From Agromyces sp. G08B096 (GTDB taxonomy: Bacteria > Actinomycetota > Actinomycetes > Actinomycetales > Microbacteriaceae), in contig NZ_CP158374.1 of assembly GCF_040267705.1 (NCBI RefSeq), positions 2,542,001 to 2,606,000 on the forward strand: 64,000 bases of DNA, read 5' to 3'. Positions 1 through 9,097 of this stretch are shown in pieces (position 1 is the first letter of the stretch; every line of letters starts with the position of its first letter). Under the pieces are notes generated by a model. The model worked only from the letters and a program-made list of their open reading frames with translations. It was not told the DNA's origin and ran no database searches. The position numbers and the translations under genes were made by a program.

Positions 1-2248
1 TGCCTCGCAGCACCCCGTCCTGTGCGGCCACGACGAGCGTGTCGCCGGCGATGACGGGCGTGGAGAACGTGTTCGCGGTGAACAGCTGCCGGTGCGCCGC
101 GATCGCGGGCGCTGCCGGGTCGAACGAGACGAGCAGGCCGCCCGTGCCCACGAGCCAGACAGTGCCCGTGCGCGGGTCGCGCACCGGTCCGGCGTTCACG
201 ACCCGGGGCACGGCCTGACCGCTCCACCGCTTGGCCCCGGTCGCCGCATCGACGAGATCGAGCACGCCCCACTCCGTCGTCAGCAGGAGGGTGGCGTCAT
301 CCAGCACGAGGCTCGGGGCGAGCAGGTAGCCGCCCGGCGTCCGCCAGAGCTCTGCACCCGTCGCCGGGTCGGCAGCGATCGCGTCGGTGACCGTGCTGAA
401 GAGCACGGCGCCCGTCGGCAGCACCTGCACCCAGTCGTCCCAGGGGCCGTAGATGAGACGGCGATAGGTGTCGGGTCGCTGGTTGGTGAGGATCGACCAC
501 AGGTGCGCTCCCGTCGCGAGGTCGTAGGCGTGGCCGCGGCCGTCGCCGCCGCCGACGTAGACGCGAGCGCCGTCGGCGGTGGCACGCCCCGCGAAGAGCC
601 GGGGTACCTCGGCGGTCCACCGCACGGCGCCGTCGCGGTCGAGGCTCATGAGCCGGTCGCCGGCCGCCACCACGATGTGCTCCTCGCCGCCGATGTCGAA
701 GACCGCGGGGGTCGACATGACCGGGCGCCCGAGATCGGCCCGCCAGCGCCGCCGACCGCTCGCTGCGTCGAGGGCGGTGAGCGTGTGGTCGGCGCTCGGC
801 ACGTAGACGGCCGACCCGTCGGCGGAGAACGCCGCACCGCGATGCACCGCGCCGAGGTCGACGCTCCAGCGCACGTCGGCGCGCGGGCCGCGGTCGGCGC
901 GCACCGAGACGACCCGGCCCGACGTCGAGACCGCGAGAACCGTCGCACCCGATGCCGCCAGAGCGCCCTGCAGGCGGCCGCCGATCGGCAGCTCCCAGTC
1001 CGCCGACGCTGGGCGGGCCGGGCGCACCTCGAGCGGCGTCGTCTCCGTCCGGGATGCCCCGGACGCGTCGACGGCACGCATCTGGATCCGATGCCGCCCC
1101 GGCGTGAGCGCGGCGGCATCGAGCCCGCCGTGCCAGCGCTGCCCGCGCGCCGAGAGCGCGGTCCAGGCGCCGGCGCTCGCCGCACCGAAGAGATGCTGCG
1201 GGTACACCTGCGCCTCCACGCGGACGGCCGCCGGACCGGGGTCGGCGGTGACCTCGATGGTGGTGCCGACCGCCTGCACCTTCGGCCGCATCGCGGTGAG
1301 CGCGGCGCCGGGCGCGGCATCCAGGGGCATCTCGGCGACGGGGGCGAGCTGCACGGGGTCGGCGTCGGTAGCGCCGAGCGTCACCTGCTCGACCACCAAT
1401 CGCCGGCCGACGCCGTCGCGCTGCTCGGTGACGCGCAGATAGAACGGGCCCGACCGGGTCGCCACCCCCGCGACCTGGGTCAGCCCGTTGCAGCGGTCGA
1501 CCTCGTTGCGGTGGATGTGACCCGCGAAGATGCCCCGTACCGGGAAGGGCTCGATGGCGCGCAGGAATTCGTCGGCGTCGTTGACGTAGGCGTACCGGTC
1601 GCCGAGCGGGAAGTGCAGGAACATCACGGTCGGCCGGTCGCCCGCGGCCACGAGGTCGCTGCGGATCCAGTCCAGATCGTCGCCGAAGAGGCCGGGCTCC
1701 TGCAACGTCTGCGTGGGGTCGAGCGCGACGAAGTGCACGCCGCCCGCGTCGAAGCTCGAGCTCGTCGGACCGAACCACCGCTCGAAACGCTCCCGTGCCG
1801 TGACGTCCCATCGGATCTCGTGGTTGCCCGGGACGTGGCGGATCCGGTCCCACAGGCCGGCGGGGATCTGATCGCGGTACGCGGCGAACTCGGATTCCTG
1901 GCCGGAGTCGCTGATGTCGCCGCAGTGCAGCACGAAGTCGGGGTTCTCTGCCTCGATCGCTACGAACACGCGGGCGAGGTTGGCCAGGCGCGCCGTCTCC
2001 TCGTCGTTGCCGTGCGTGTCGGTGAGGACCGCGAAGCGCAGCGGCGCCGTCTCCGCCCGTGCGGCTCCCATCGCGCGGCCGGGCCACGGCCCCCATCCGC
2101 CGACGGCGTCGAGCGCCCCGAGACCGAGTCCGATGGTGCCGAGGCCGAGCACCCCCCTCCGGGTCATCCCTGCAGCGTGTGGCATCCGCTCCGTCGACGG
2201 CGTCGCCCCGGCCCGCGGCCGGTCCCTGTTGGCTCGGTCCTGCGTCAT
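1..2248 (-). CDS. exported metallophosphoesterase fused to a PQQ-type beta-propeller (3' end beyond window)
   Basis: The minus-strand frame starts at ATG 2248 and is still open at base 1, so the C-terminus is missing (749 codons visible). After about 27 residues comes TRRGVLGLG followed by a hydrophobic stretch, a probable Tat signal. The phosphoesterase domain follows with its metal motifs in order: TDTHGND, HCGDISD, PGNHE and FAGHIHRNE. A linker with a Fn3/CalX-like feel leads into repeated beta-propeller blades with the recurrent pattern VYVGGGDG...G..LW and ...ALDAASGRRWRADLG, typical of PQQ-like repeats. The likely role is an extracellular phosphoesterase acting on a nucleotide, phospholipid or wall phosphate; the propeller may bind a substrate or partner. 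GGAGGA lies just before the ATG, very close; the internal MTRRG Met is a possible alternative start. Substrate unknown. Confidence 0.85.
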   Translation of the reverse strand, partial: MTQDRANRDRPRAGATPSTERMPHAAGMTRRGVLGLGTIGLGLGALDAVGGWGPWPGRAMGAARAETAPLRFAVLTDTHGNDEETARLANLARVFVAIEAENPDFVLHCGDISDSGQESEFAAYRDQIPAGLWDRIRHVPGNHEIRWDVTARERFERWFGPTSSSFDAGGVHFVALDPTQTLQEPGLFGDDLDWIRSDLVAAGDRPTVMFLHFPLGDRYAYVNDADEFLRAIEPFPVRGIFAGHIHRNEVDRCNGLTQVAGVATRSGPFYLRVTEQRDGVGRRLVVEQVTLGATDADPVQLAPVAEMPLDAAPGAALTAMRPKVQAVGTTIEVTADPGPAAVRVEAQVYPQHLFGAASAGAWTALSARGQRWHGGLDAAALTPGRHRIQMRAVDASGASRTETTPLEVRPARPASADWELPIGGRLQGALAASGATVLAVSTSGRVVSVRADRGPRADVRWSVDLGAVHRGAAFSADGSAVYVPSADHTLTALDAASGRRRWRADLGRPVMSTPAVFDIGGEEHIVVAAGDRLMSLDRDGAVRWTAEVPRLFAGRATADGARVYVGGGDGRGHAYDLATGAHLWSILTNQRPDTYRRLIYGPWDDWVQVLPTGAVLFSTVTDAIAADPATGAELWRTPGGYLLAPSLVLDDATLLLTTEWGVLDLVDAATGAKRWSGQAVPRVVNAGPVRDPRTGTVWLVGTGGLLVSFDPAAPAIAAHRQLFTANTFSTPVIAGDTLVVAAQDGVLRG

Positions 2249-2529
2249 CGCTCCTCCATCGCATCGTTCCGGTGCCTGCACCCAATCGGCCCCGGCGACG
2301 GCCTGCCAACGCCGCGGCGCGGGAATGCGAGGGATCGCCACCGGGCAGGGCCGGCGCGCAAGGAAACGTCAGCGGGTGCGCCCGGCCGCTGTCGCTTTCC
2401 CGTCACGTCGTGCAGTGCGATCGCCGCTTCCTTGCACGAACGGGCCCGGGCGTTGCCCGTCCCGTCGTCCGGCGCGAGCGTCGTTCGCAGCCGGCCGGTG
2501 CCGGGCACCGAATCGAGTCAGGAGACCGC

Positions 2530-3843
2530 GTGCGCAACCGATCCCGTCCCCGTCCCCTCGCCCTCCTCGCCGCCGGCGGCGTCGCGCTCGCCGGCACCGC
2601 CGGTTTCGGCGCGGCGCCGGCCCTCGCCGATCCGCCCGCCCACGTGCCCCCGCCCGCCGACCACGTCGTGCTCATCGCGCTCGACGGCTTCGACGTCGAC
2701 TACCTCGATGACGCGCCGATGCCGAACCTCAGCGCCCTCGCGCAGCGCGGCAGTCTCACCGCCTCGACCGGTGTGATGACGTCGATCACCAACCCGTCCT
2801 GGTCGTCGATCGCGACCGGAGCCTGGCCGTCGACCCACCGCAACACCGCCTACTGGTTCGACCAGACCACCGGCACCGCCCGCGGGCAGCAGCGCGACCT
2901 CGCCGTGCCCACGATCGCCGAGGCCATCCGCGAGCAGGGAGGCACGGTCATGGCGTCCCAGTGGTTCATCGTGCAGAACCACGGCGTCGCGTTCGGCGAC
3001 CCCGACGGGTTGTACACGCAGCCGGGCGGGAACTGCGCCAGGCGCACCGACGACGCGGTCGCCGTCCTGAACGGCCGGCCGGTGCTGAGCGGCGGGCAGC
3101 TCGTGGCCGCCAACGGGATCCCCGACCTCGTCGCCGTCTACTGCGACACGCTCGACGCGCTCGGACACGCCGACGGCGCCGAGGCGCCCGGCATGCCGGC
3201 CGCGCTCGCCGACGTCGACGCGCAGATCGGCCGCCTGGTGCAGGCGGCGAAGGACGCCGGCATCTTCGGGCGGACCGCGTTCGTCGTCACGGGCGACCAC
3301 GGCATGGGCACGTTCACCCAGGGCATGCGCGACGAGCTCCTCGGCGCCATCGCAGCGGCCGGCTACCGTGCCGAGATGCTCACCGCCGGACAGGCGCCGG
3401 CCGCCGACACCGACGTGGTCATCGTCGTCGGCGGGGTCGGCTCGCTGCACCTGGTCGGCGACGCGGCGGGCGACGAGCACGCGCTCGCCGCCATCGAGGC
3501 CGTCGTCACGGAGCTGCCGCATGTGGCTGCCGTGTACGACCGCGCCGAGCAGGCGGCCATGCACGTCTCGCCGAACTACGGCGAGCTGGTGATCGAGCCC
3601 GAGGCCGGCTGGTCCCTCGGCGCCGCGCCGGCCGATCCGGCGGGCGTGCACGGCACGACCCGCGAGCTCGAGGTGCCGCTCGTGCTCTCCGGCGCCGGCG
3701 TCCGACCCAACGTCGCCCCGGCGGCACCTCGCCACATCGATCTCGCGCCGACGATCGCGGCGCTGCTCGGGTATGCCGGTCCGGACGGTGCCGACGGCCG
3801 GGTGCTCGAGGAAGCGATCCGCGCCTCGGCCGTCACACGCTGA
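2530..3843 (+). CDS. secreted alkaline-phosphatase superfamily phosphodiesterase/nucleotide pyrophosphatase
   Basis: GTG start with an AGGAGA ribosome site just upstream; 437 residues. The N-terminus RNRSRPRPLALLAAGG...APALADP is a Sec signal peptide. The mature protein begins with DHVVLIALDGFDVDYL, the first metal-binding Asp of type I phosphodiesterases, followed by MTSITNPSWSSIATG (nucleophile Thr/Ser region), a conserved Asp/His pair in CDTLDALGHADG, and VVTGDHGMG. It therefore probably hydrolyses phosphodiester or pyrophosphate bonds of nucleotides or lipids outside the cell. It is divergent from the metallophosphoesterase gene at the left edge, so the pair may share a promoter region (2249-2529). 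Its stop codon overlaps the convergent GAPDH gene by 11 bases. Family assignment is firm, substrate is not. Confidence 0.85.
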   Translation: MRNRSRPRPLALLAAGGVALAGTAGFGAAPALADPPAHVPPPADHVVLIALDGFDVDYLDDAPMPNLSALAQRGSLTASTGVMTSITNPSWSSIATGAWPSTHRNTAYWFDQTTGTARGQQRDLAVPTIAEAIREQGGTVMASQWFIVQNHGVAFGDPDGLYTQPGGNCARRTDDAVAVLNGRPVLSGGQLVAANGIPDLVAVYCDTLDALGHADGAEAPGMPAALADVDAQIGRLVQAAKDAGIFGRTAFVVTGDHGMGTFTQGMRDELLGAIAAAGYRAEMLTAGQAPAADTDVVIVVGGVGSLHLVGDAAGDEHALAAIEAVVTELPHVAAVYDRAEQAAMHVSPNYGELVIEPEAGWSLGAAPADPAGVHGTTRELEVPLVLSGAGVRPNVAPAAPRHIDLAPTIAALLGYAGPDGADGRVLEEAIRASAVTR

Positions 3844-5326
3844 CCGGCTCCCCCGCCTCGGCCCGCACCGGCTCACGCTCGGGCAGGACGACGGGGTGGC
3901 TTCCGGCCATCGCCTCGATCACCCGCACCACCTGGCACGAGTAGCCGTACTCGTTGTCGTACCAGACGTACAGTACGACGTCGGTGCCTGAGGCGATGGT
4001 CGCGAGCCCGTCGACGATGCCCGCCCGGTTGGAGCCGACGAAGTCGGTGGAGACCACCTCGGGCGATTCGATGTAGTCGACCTGCTGGCGAAGCGGCGAC
4101 GTGAGCGAGACCTGGCGGAGGTACCGGTTCAGGCTCGTCTTGTCGGTCGGGCGCTCGAGCTGGAGATTGAGGATCGCGAGCGAGACATCCGGCGTGGGCA
4201 CACGGATCGCCGACCCGGTGAGCTTGCCCTCGAGCTGCGGGAGGGCCTTCGACACCGCCTTGGCGGCACCCGTCTCGGTGATGACCATGTTGAGCACCGC
4301 GGAGCGGCCGCGCCGGTCGCCCTGGTGGAAGTTGTCGATGAGGTTCTGGTCGTTGGTGAACGAGTGGACCGTCTCGACGTGGCCGCGCACGACGCCGTAG
4401 GCCTCGTCGATCGCGGCGAGCACGGGCGTGATGGCGTTCGTGGTGCAGGACGCGGCCGAGAGGATCCGGTCGGCGTCGTCGATGGCGTCGTGGTTGATGC
4501 CGTGCACGATGTTCTTGATCGCGCCCTTGCCGGGCGCGGTGAGGAGCACCCGCGAGACGCCGGTCGAGCGCAGGTGCTGCGAGAGCCCCGCTTCGTCGCG
4601 CCAGCGGCCGGTGTTGTCGACGACGATCGCGTCGTTGATGCCGTAGGCGGTGTAGTCGATGGAGGCGGGGTCGTCGGAGTAGATGACCTGGATGAGCGTG
4701 CCGTTCGCGAGGATCGTGTTGCGCTCCTCGTCGACCTCGATGGTGCCCTGGAACGGCCCGTGCACCGAGTCGCGGCGCAGCAGGCTGGCCCGCTTCTGCA
4801 GGTCATTCGGGCCGCCCTTGCGCACGACGACGGCCCGGAGCCGAAGCCCCTGGCCGCCGCCCGTGTGCGCGACGAGGATGCGGGCGAGCAGCCGCCCGAT
4901 GCGGCCGAAGCCGTAGAGCACGACGTCGGTGCCGCCGGCCGCTTCGGCGCCGTCGTCGACGAGGACGCTCGCCAGCTCGCTGCGGAGGAACGCGACGAGA
5001 TCGGATGCCCCGCCGGCGTCCTCCTGCTCGCGGTGGCGCTGCACGAGCCGGGCGACGTCGATCGACGCCGGCCCCGGCGCGATCTCGCGGAGCGCCTCGA
5101 GCACGCGGATCGTGTCGGCCGGGTCGAGCTCGACGTCGCCCGCCTGCCTGGCGAAGCGGTGCGCCTTCAGGAGGTCGACGGGCGAGCGGTTGATGAGCCG
5201 CCGGCCGTGGATCGAGGTGACGACCCCGTGGTCTCGGTAGAGGCCGCCGATGAGCGGGATCATCCGCTCGGCAAGCTCCTCTCGGGCGATCCAGTCCTGA
5301 CGGCGGGCGATGAACTCGTGGCTCAC
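3833..5326 (-). CDS. gap: glyceraldehyde-3-phosphate dehydrogenase, long form
   Basis: 497 residues from GTG 5326, preceded by GAGAGGAA. The NAD-binding domain starts only near residue 120 (VVLYGFGRIGRLLARIL), after an N-terminal extension of about 115 residues (HEFIARRQDWIAREELAERMIPLIGGLY...). The catalytic Cys sits in SAASCTTNAITP (about residue 294), followed by HVETVHSFTNDQNLIDNFH, GAAKAVSKALP and WYDNEYGYSCQVV. It catalyses NAD(P)-dependent oxidation of glyceraldehyde-3-phosphate. The extended form is a second type of GAPDH in actinobacteria and some proteobacteria, distinct from the roughly 335-residue glycolytic enzyme; its direction in vivo (gluconeogenic or glycolytic) cannot be told from sequence. 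Confidence 0.93.
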   Translation of the reverse strand: MSHEFIARRQDWIAREELAERMIPLIGGLYRDHGVVTSIHGRRLINRSPVDLLKAHRFARQAGDVELDPADTIRVLEALREIAPGPASIDVARLVQRHREQEDAGGASDLVAFLRSELASVLVDDGAEAAGGTDVVLYGFGRIGRLLARILVAHTGGGQGLRLRAVVVRKGGPNDLQKRASLLRRDSVHGPFQGTIEVDEERNTILANGTLIQVIYSDDPASIDYTAYGINDAIVVDNTGRWRDEAGLSQHLRSTGVSRVLLTAPGKGAIKNIVHGINHDAIDDADRILSAASCTTNAITPVLAAIDEAYGVVRGHVETVHSFTNDQNLIDNFHQGDRRGRSAVLNMVITETGAAKAVSKALPQLEGKLTGSAIRVPTPDVSLAILNLQLERPTDKTSLNRYLRQVSLTSPLRQQVDYIESPEVVSTDFVGSNRAGIVDGLATIASGTDVVLYVWYDNEYGYSCQVVRVIEAMAGSHPVVLPEREPVRAEAGEPVSV

Positions 5327-5475
5327 GGTCTTCCTCTCGGGCGAGCCGCCGGTGGGCAGCGTCGACCACAACTCGAATCCGGGGGGATGCCTCGATCCTA
5401 CGGGCCGCCCGCCCGTCCGCCGTTGTACAGGCCGGCGTGCGGAGCCGCCGTCACCCGACACAGCGGCGACGGACG

Positions 5476-5778
5476 TTACGCCTGCGCGTCGTCCACGAAG
5501 CCGATGACCGACGCCGCGACCCGCTGCGGCACCCCGTCGAAGGCGGCCGCACGTTCGGGCGAGACGAGGTAGGCCGCCTCCCGCTCGACGAACGCGTCGC
5601 GGTCGCCCTCGGCGCTGACGGCCCACACGAACTCGTTCGTCTCGGGCACGCCGTACGCGAACTCGATGGCGAACCCGGCCTCGGGCCGCACGCGCGGCAT
5701 CCATTCCTTCCACCAGGCGACGAACGCCTCGTACTCCCCGTCGACGATCGTGTACCGGCGCAGCTGGATGGTCTTCAC
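5476..5778 (-). CDS. NIPSNAP/dimeric alpha-beta barrel-like small protein
   Basis: 100 residues from GTG 5778 (GGCGGG directly upstream), beginning KTIQLRRYTIVDGEYEAFVAWWKEWMPRVR. The pattern 'xIxLRxYxI..GexexFvxww' with later VWAVSAEGDRDAFVEREAAYL is that of NIPSNAP-like or other dimeric alpha-beta barrel proteins, which are small cytosolic homodimers with mono-oxygenase or structural roles. A longer in-frame start exists at 5847 (MSRARPAGERP...), but that extension is low-complexity and has no ribosome site. It lies about 150 bases upstream of the GAPDH gene in the same direction, perhaps in one transcript. Function unknown. Confidence 0.7.
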   Translation of the reverse strand: MKTIQLRRYTIVDGEYEAFVAWWKEWMPRVRPEAGFAIEFAYGVPETNEFVWAVSAEGDRDAFVEREAAYLVSPERAAAFDGVPQRVAASVIGFVDDAQA

Positions 5779-5921
5779 CCCGCCATTCTGCCGTGCCCGG
5801 CCGGCCCCGGACGCCGGACGTTCACCGGCCGGCCGCGCCCGGGACATCCGGCCGCCCTACCGTCGTCGCTCGACCGCACCGAGCGACGAGCTCGACCGCA
5901 CCGACCGATGAAGGAGTCTCC

Positions 5922-7127
5922 ATGACCGAGCAGTCCGGCCTCAGCCGCCGAGCGATCCTCGCCGCCGGAGGGCTCGGCGCGATCGGCGCCGCCATCCCCG
6001 CGGGCGCCGCCCACGCCACCCCGCAGGGCGCCGCGAAGACCGCGCCGGCCGGACGACCCGCCGGGGGCGCGCCGAAGCTGCGGTTCCGCGACGACGGCAC
6101 CTTCAAGGTCGTCCAGTTCAACGACACCCAGGACGACGAACTCACCGACCGCCGGACGGTCGAGCTCATCGAGAAGACCCTCGACGCCGAGCAGCCCGAC
6201 TTCGCGCTCATCAACGGCGACGTCATCACGGGCGGGTGCGAGACCCGGCTGGCCGTGAAGCAGGCGATCAACAACGTCGTCTGGCCGATGGAGAGCCGGG
6301 GCATCCCGTGGGCCGTCACCTACGGCAACCACGACGAGGACTCGCTGCCGCAGTCGGGCGTCGACGAGGCGGGGATGCTCGAGTTCTACCGCAGCTACGA
6401 CTTCAACCTCAACGCCGAGAACATCGCCGGCGTGACCGGCACGGGGAACACGATCGTGCCGATCCGCTCCTCGCAGGGCGGCCGCGAGGCGTTCGCGCTG
6501 TGGCTGCTCGACTCGGGGCGCTACGCGCCGGACTCCATCAACGGGCAGGACTTCGCCGGCTACCCCACCTGGGACTGGCTGCGCATGGACCAGGTGGCCT
6601 GGTACCGCGACGAGTCGATCCGCCTCGAGCAGCGTCTCGGCCGGAAGCTGCCCGGGCTCATGTTCATCCACATCGCGCTGTGGGAGCACCGCTTCATGTG
6701 GTGGGGCGGCGTCGACACGCGCACCGAGGCGGACGCCGCGCGCGGCCGCGCCAGGCACGGCATCGTCGGCGAGCGCAATGAGGACGAGTGCCCCGGGCCG
6801 ATCAACTCGGGCATGTACAACGCGATCCTCGAGCGCGGCGACGTGAAGGGCGTCTTCGTCGGGCACGACCACGTGAACGACTACGTCGGCGACTACTACG
6901 GGGTGCTGCTCGGCTACGCGCCCGGCACCGGGTTCGGCGCGTACGGCCTGCCCGGCCCGGAGCGGAACCGGATGCGCGGTGGCCGGGTGTTCGAGCTCAC
7001 GGAGACGGGCGACGAGGTCTCGATCGCGACGCGCGTGGTGTACGCCCGCGACCTCGGCATCGATCTCACGGCGAACGACCAGCCGATGGAGCCGACGCCG
7101 CTCGCGCCGAAGCAGGCGGCGATCTGA
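5922..7127 (+). CDS. Tat-exported metallophosphoesterase
   Basis: 401 residues; AAGGAG lies six bases upstream of ATG 5922. The N-terminus MTEQSGLSRRAILAAGGLGAIGAAIPAGAAHA is a clear twin-arginine signal with an AHA cleavage site. The calcineurin-like domain shows FNDTQDDE (an unusual variant of the usual D-x-H: Asn-Asp-Thr-Gln), INGDVITGG, VTYGNHDED, and VGHDHVNDY near residue 310. A tryptophan-rich central part (YPTWDWLRMDQVAWYRDES, ALWEHRFMWWGG) is typical of purple-acid-phosphatase-like or DUF-type extracellular phosphoesterases. The first motif has Gln where His is usual, so metal use may differ. It is the third exported phosphoesterase within 7 kb. Confidence 0.87.
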   Translation: MTEQSGLSRRAILAAGGLGAIGAAIPAGAAHATPQGAAKTAPAGRPAGGAPKLRFRDDGTFKVVQFNDTQDDELTDRRTVELIEKTLDAEQPDFALINGDVITGGCETRLAVKQAINNVVWPMESRGIPWAVTYGNHDEDSLPQSGVDEAGMLEFYRSYDFNLNAENIAGVTGTGNTIVPIRSSQGGREAFALWLLDSGRYAPDSINGQDFAGYPTWDWLRMDQVAWYRDESIRLEQRLGRKLPGLMFIHIALWEHRFMWWGGVDTRTEADAARGRARHGIVGERNEDECPGPINSGMYNAILERGDVKGVFVGHDHVNDYVGDYYGVLLGYAPGTGFGAYGLPGPERNRMRGGRVFELTETGDEVSIATRVVYARDLGIDLTANDQPMEPTPLAPKQAAI

Positions 7128-7278
7128 GCGGGCGGCAGCCCGTCGCGTAGACTCGGCTCGTCCAGGCGGAACGAGCCGCCGGTGCTCGAAAAATGGGCAC
7201 GAAGCCGACCGGCGGCGAGCCGCTCGCGCGAGACACATACGGAAAACCCCATCCGTCATCGTCTCGAGAGGCTTCAGC

Positions 7279-8940
7279 ATGCCCACCGTCTCCGCCCACG
7301 TCGCCCGCACCCTCGCCGCCCACGTCGACCACGTCTTCGGGGTCATGGGCAATGGAAACGCTTGGTTCCTCGATGCGCTCGAGCGCGAGACGGATGCGAC
7401 ATTCACCGCAGTGCGTCACGAGGCGGGCGGCGTCGTCTCGGCGGACGCGCACTTCCGGGCGTCCGGACGACTCGCGGCGGCGACGGCGACGTACGGTGCG
7501 GGGTTCACGAACACGCTGACCGCTCTCGCCGAGGCGGCGCAGGCGCGGGTGCCGCTGGTCCTCGTCGTCGGCGACGAGCCCACCTCGGGGCCGCGCCCGT
7601 GGGACGTCGACCAGATCGCGCTGGCCTCCGCGGTCGGTGCGCGCACGTATACGGTGGGCCGGGCGGATGCCGCGGCGACGACGGTCATCGCGGTCGAGCA
7701 CGCGCTCGCGTACGGCGTGCCGGCCGTTCTCGCGATCCCGTACGACGTGGCGGCGCTCGAGGCCGGCGAGGTTCCCGCGGCGCCGGCCGTGCGCCTGCCG
7801 GGGCCGCTCGCGCCGCGGGGCGAGTTCGCCGCCGGCGTGGTGCGAGAGCTCGCCGAGGCGCTCGCGGGCGCGAGCCGCCCGCTCCTGCTCGCGGGGCGCG
7901 GGGCGTGGCTCGCCGGCGCGGGCCCGGTGCTCGGCGAGCTCGCCGACGCCACGGGCGCCGTCACGGCGACGACGGCGCTCGGCCGCGGCGTCTTCCCCGA
8001 CCACCGATACGACCTGGGCGTGACGGGCGGGTTCGGGGCGGCGGGCGCGATGGAGCTCGTGCGCGAGGCCGACGTCGCCGTCGTCTTCGGCGCCTCCCTC
8101 AACCAGTTCACGATGCGCTTCGGCGAGCTCTTCGCGCCGTGCACTCGCGTGTTCCAGGTCGACACGGCGCCGGCGGCGACGCATCCCCATGTCGGCGGCT
8201 TCGTCCGCGGGGACGCCGCGCTCGTGGCCCGGGCGGTGCTCGAGGCGCTCGACGTGCTCGGCGCGGAGACCTCGGGCTGGCGCGAGCAGGCCGACGTGTC
8301 GCGGCTTCGCGCGCAGCCGGCGCCCGAGCGCACCGACGGCCGCTGCGAGGACGGCCGGCTCGACCCGCGCGCCGTCGCCGCGAAGATCGCCGGCCTGCTG
8401 CCCGAAGACCGCGTCGTCGTCTCCGACGGTGGGCACTTCATCGCCTGGGCGAACATGTACTGGCCGGTGGCCTCGCCCGACCGGATGATCATGGTCGGCA
8501 CCGCCTATCAGTCGATCGGGCTCGGGTTCCCGAGCGTGCCGGGCGCGGCGATGGCGCGCCCGGAGTCGACGATCGTGCTGACGACGGGCGACGGCGGCGG
8601 GCTCATGGCGCTCGCCGACCTCGAGTCCGCCGTCCGGTCGGCGGCGGGGCGCGGGCTCGCGGTCGTGTGGAACGACGCCGCCTACGGCGCCGAGGTGCAC
8701 CTGTACGGTCGCAAGGGCCTCGCCGAGGCGCCGATGCGGATCCCGGAGACCGACTTCGCGGCCCTCGCCGCGGCCGTCGGGGCCGAGGGCGTGGTCGTGC
8801 GCGAGCTGGCAGATCTCGACCGTCTTGCGACGTGGGCTGCGGAACCCGCCGCCTCGCGCCGGTTCCTCCTGCTCGACTGCCGCATCTCCCGCTCCGTCGT
8901 GGCGCCGTACCAGCACGAGGTCATCCGGGTGAACAGCTGA
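7279..8940 (+). CDS. thiamine-pyrophosphate-dependent decarboxylase/acetolactate-synthase-like enzyme
   Basis: 553 residues from ATG 7279 (GAGAGG upstream). The three-domain TPP enzyme layout is visible: PYR domain with catalytic Glu in RHEAGGVVSADAHF (about residue 44), a central Rossmann-like domain (RPLLLAGRGAWLAGAGP...), and the PP domain with GDGGGLMALADLESAV...VVWNDAAYG (about residues 436-466), the GDG-N motif that binds Mg-TPP. Candidates are acetolactate synthase-like, phenylpyruvate/indolepyruvate decarboxylase-like or benzoylformate decarboxylase-like activity. Its place immediately before the homoprotocatechuate genes suggests, without proof, an aromatic 2-oxoacid substrate such as 4-hydroxyphenylpyruvate. 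It is separated from hpaH by an operator region, so it may be a separate unit. Confidence 0.82.
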   Translation: MPTVSAHVARTLAAHVDHVFGVMGNGNAWFLDALERETDATFTAVRHEAGGVVSADAHFRASGRLAAATATYGAGFTNTLTALAEAAQARVPLVLVVGDEPTSGPRPWDVDQIALASAVGARTYTVGRADAAATTVIAVEHALAYGVPAVLAIPYDVAALEAGEVPAAPAVRLPGPLAPRGEFAAGVVRELAEALAGASRPLLLAGRGAWLAGAGPVLGELADATGAVTATTALGRGVFPDHRYDLGVTGGFGAAGAMELVREADVAVVFGASLNQFTMRFGELFAPCTRVFQVDTAPAATHPHVGGFVRGDAALVARAVLEALDVLGAETSGWREQADVSRLRAQPAPERTDGRCEDGRLDPRAVAAKIAGLLPEDRVVVSDGGHFIAWANMYWPVASPDRMIMVGTAYQSIGLGFPSVPGAAMARPESTIVLTTGDGGGLMALADLESAVRSAAGRGLAVVWNDAAYGAEVHLYGRKGLAEAPMRIPETDFAALAAAVGAEGVVVRELADLDRLATWAAEPAASRRFLLLDCRISRSVVAPYQHEVIRVNS

Positions 8941-9013
8941 GGGGCGACCCGGGCGGGGCATCCCACCGTGGCGGCGCCGGTGACGACCAGCCTGCCGACG
9001 CGAGGCGAGTGCA

Positions 9014-9038
9014 GGTATCGTATATGATTTGAGATACC
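9014..9038. promoter_or_regulatory. candidate GntR/FadR-type operator before hpaH
   Basis: GGTATC at 9014-9019 and GATACC at 9033-9038 form an inverted repeat. Inside it ATCGTATATGAT (9017-9028) matches, with one mismatched pair, the perfect 14-base dyad found before the FAH-RraA gene, and resembles the FadR-subfamily pattern TnGT-nn-ACnA. A further half site ATACGAT occurs at 9058-9064. TATGAT at 9023-9028 could serve as a -10 box. The GntR gene of the same cluster is the natural candidate regulator (inference). Confidence 0.6.
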
Positions 9039-9097
9039 AAATGCGACGCCCGGTCCGATACGATCGCGGATGACGCTCACGACGAAGTGGAGGCCCC

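Noticed and set aside
92-2776. Long plus-strand open frame at the left edge
   Set aside because: Antisense to the phosphoesterase/propeller gene, whose metal motifs and blades are clear on the minus strand.
5779-5847. N-terminal extension MSRARPAGERP of the small NIPSNAP-like protein
   Set aside because: Low-complexity, no ribosome site, and the fold begins at KTIQLRRY.
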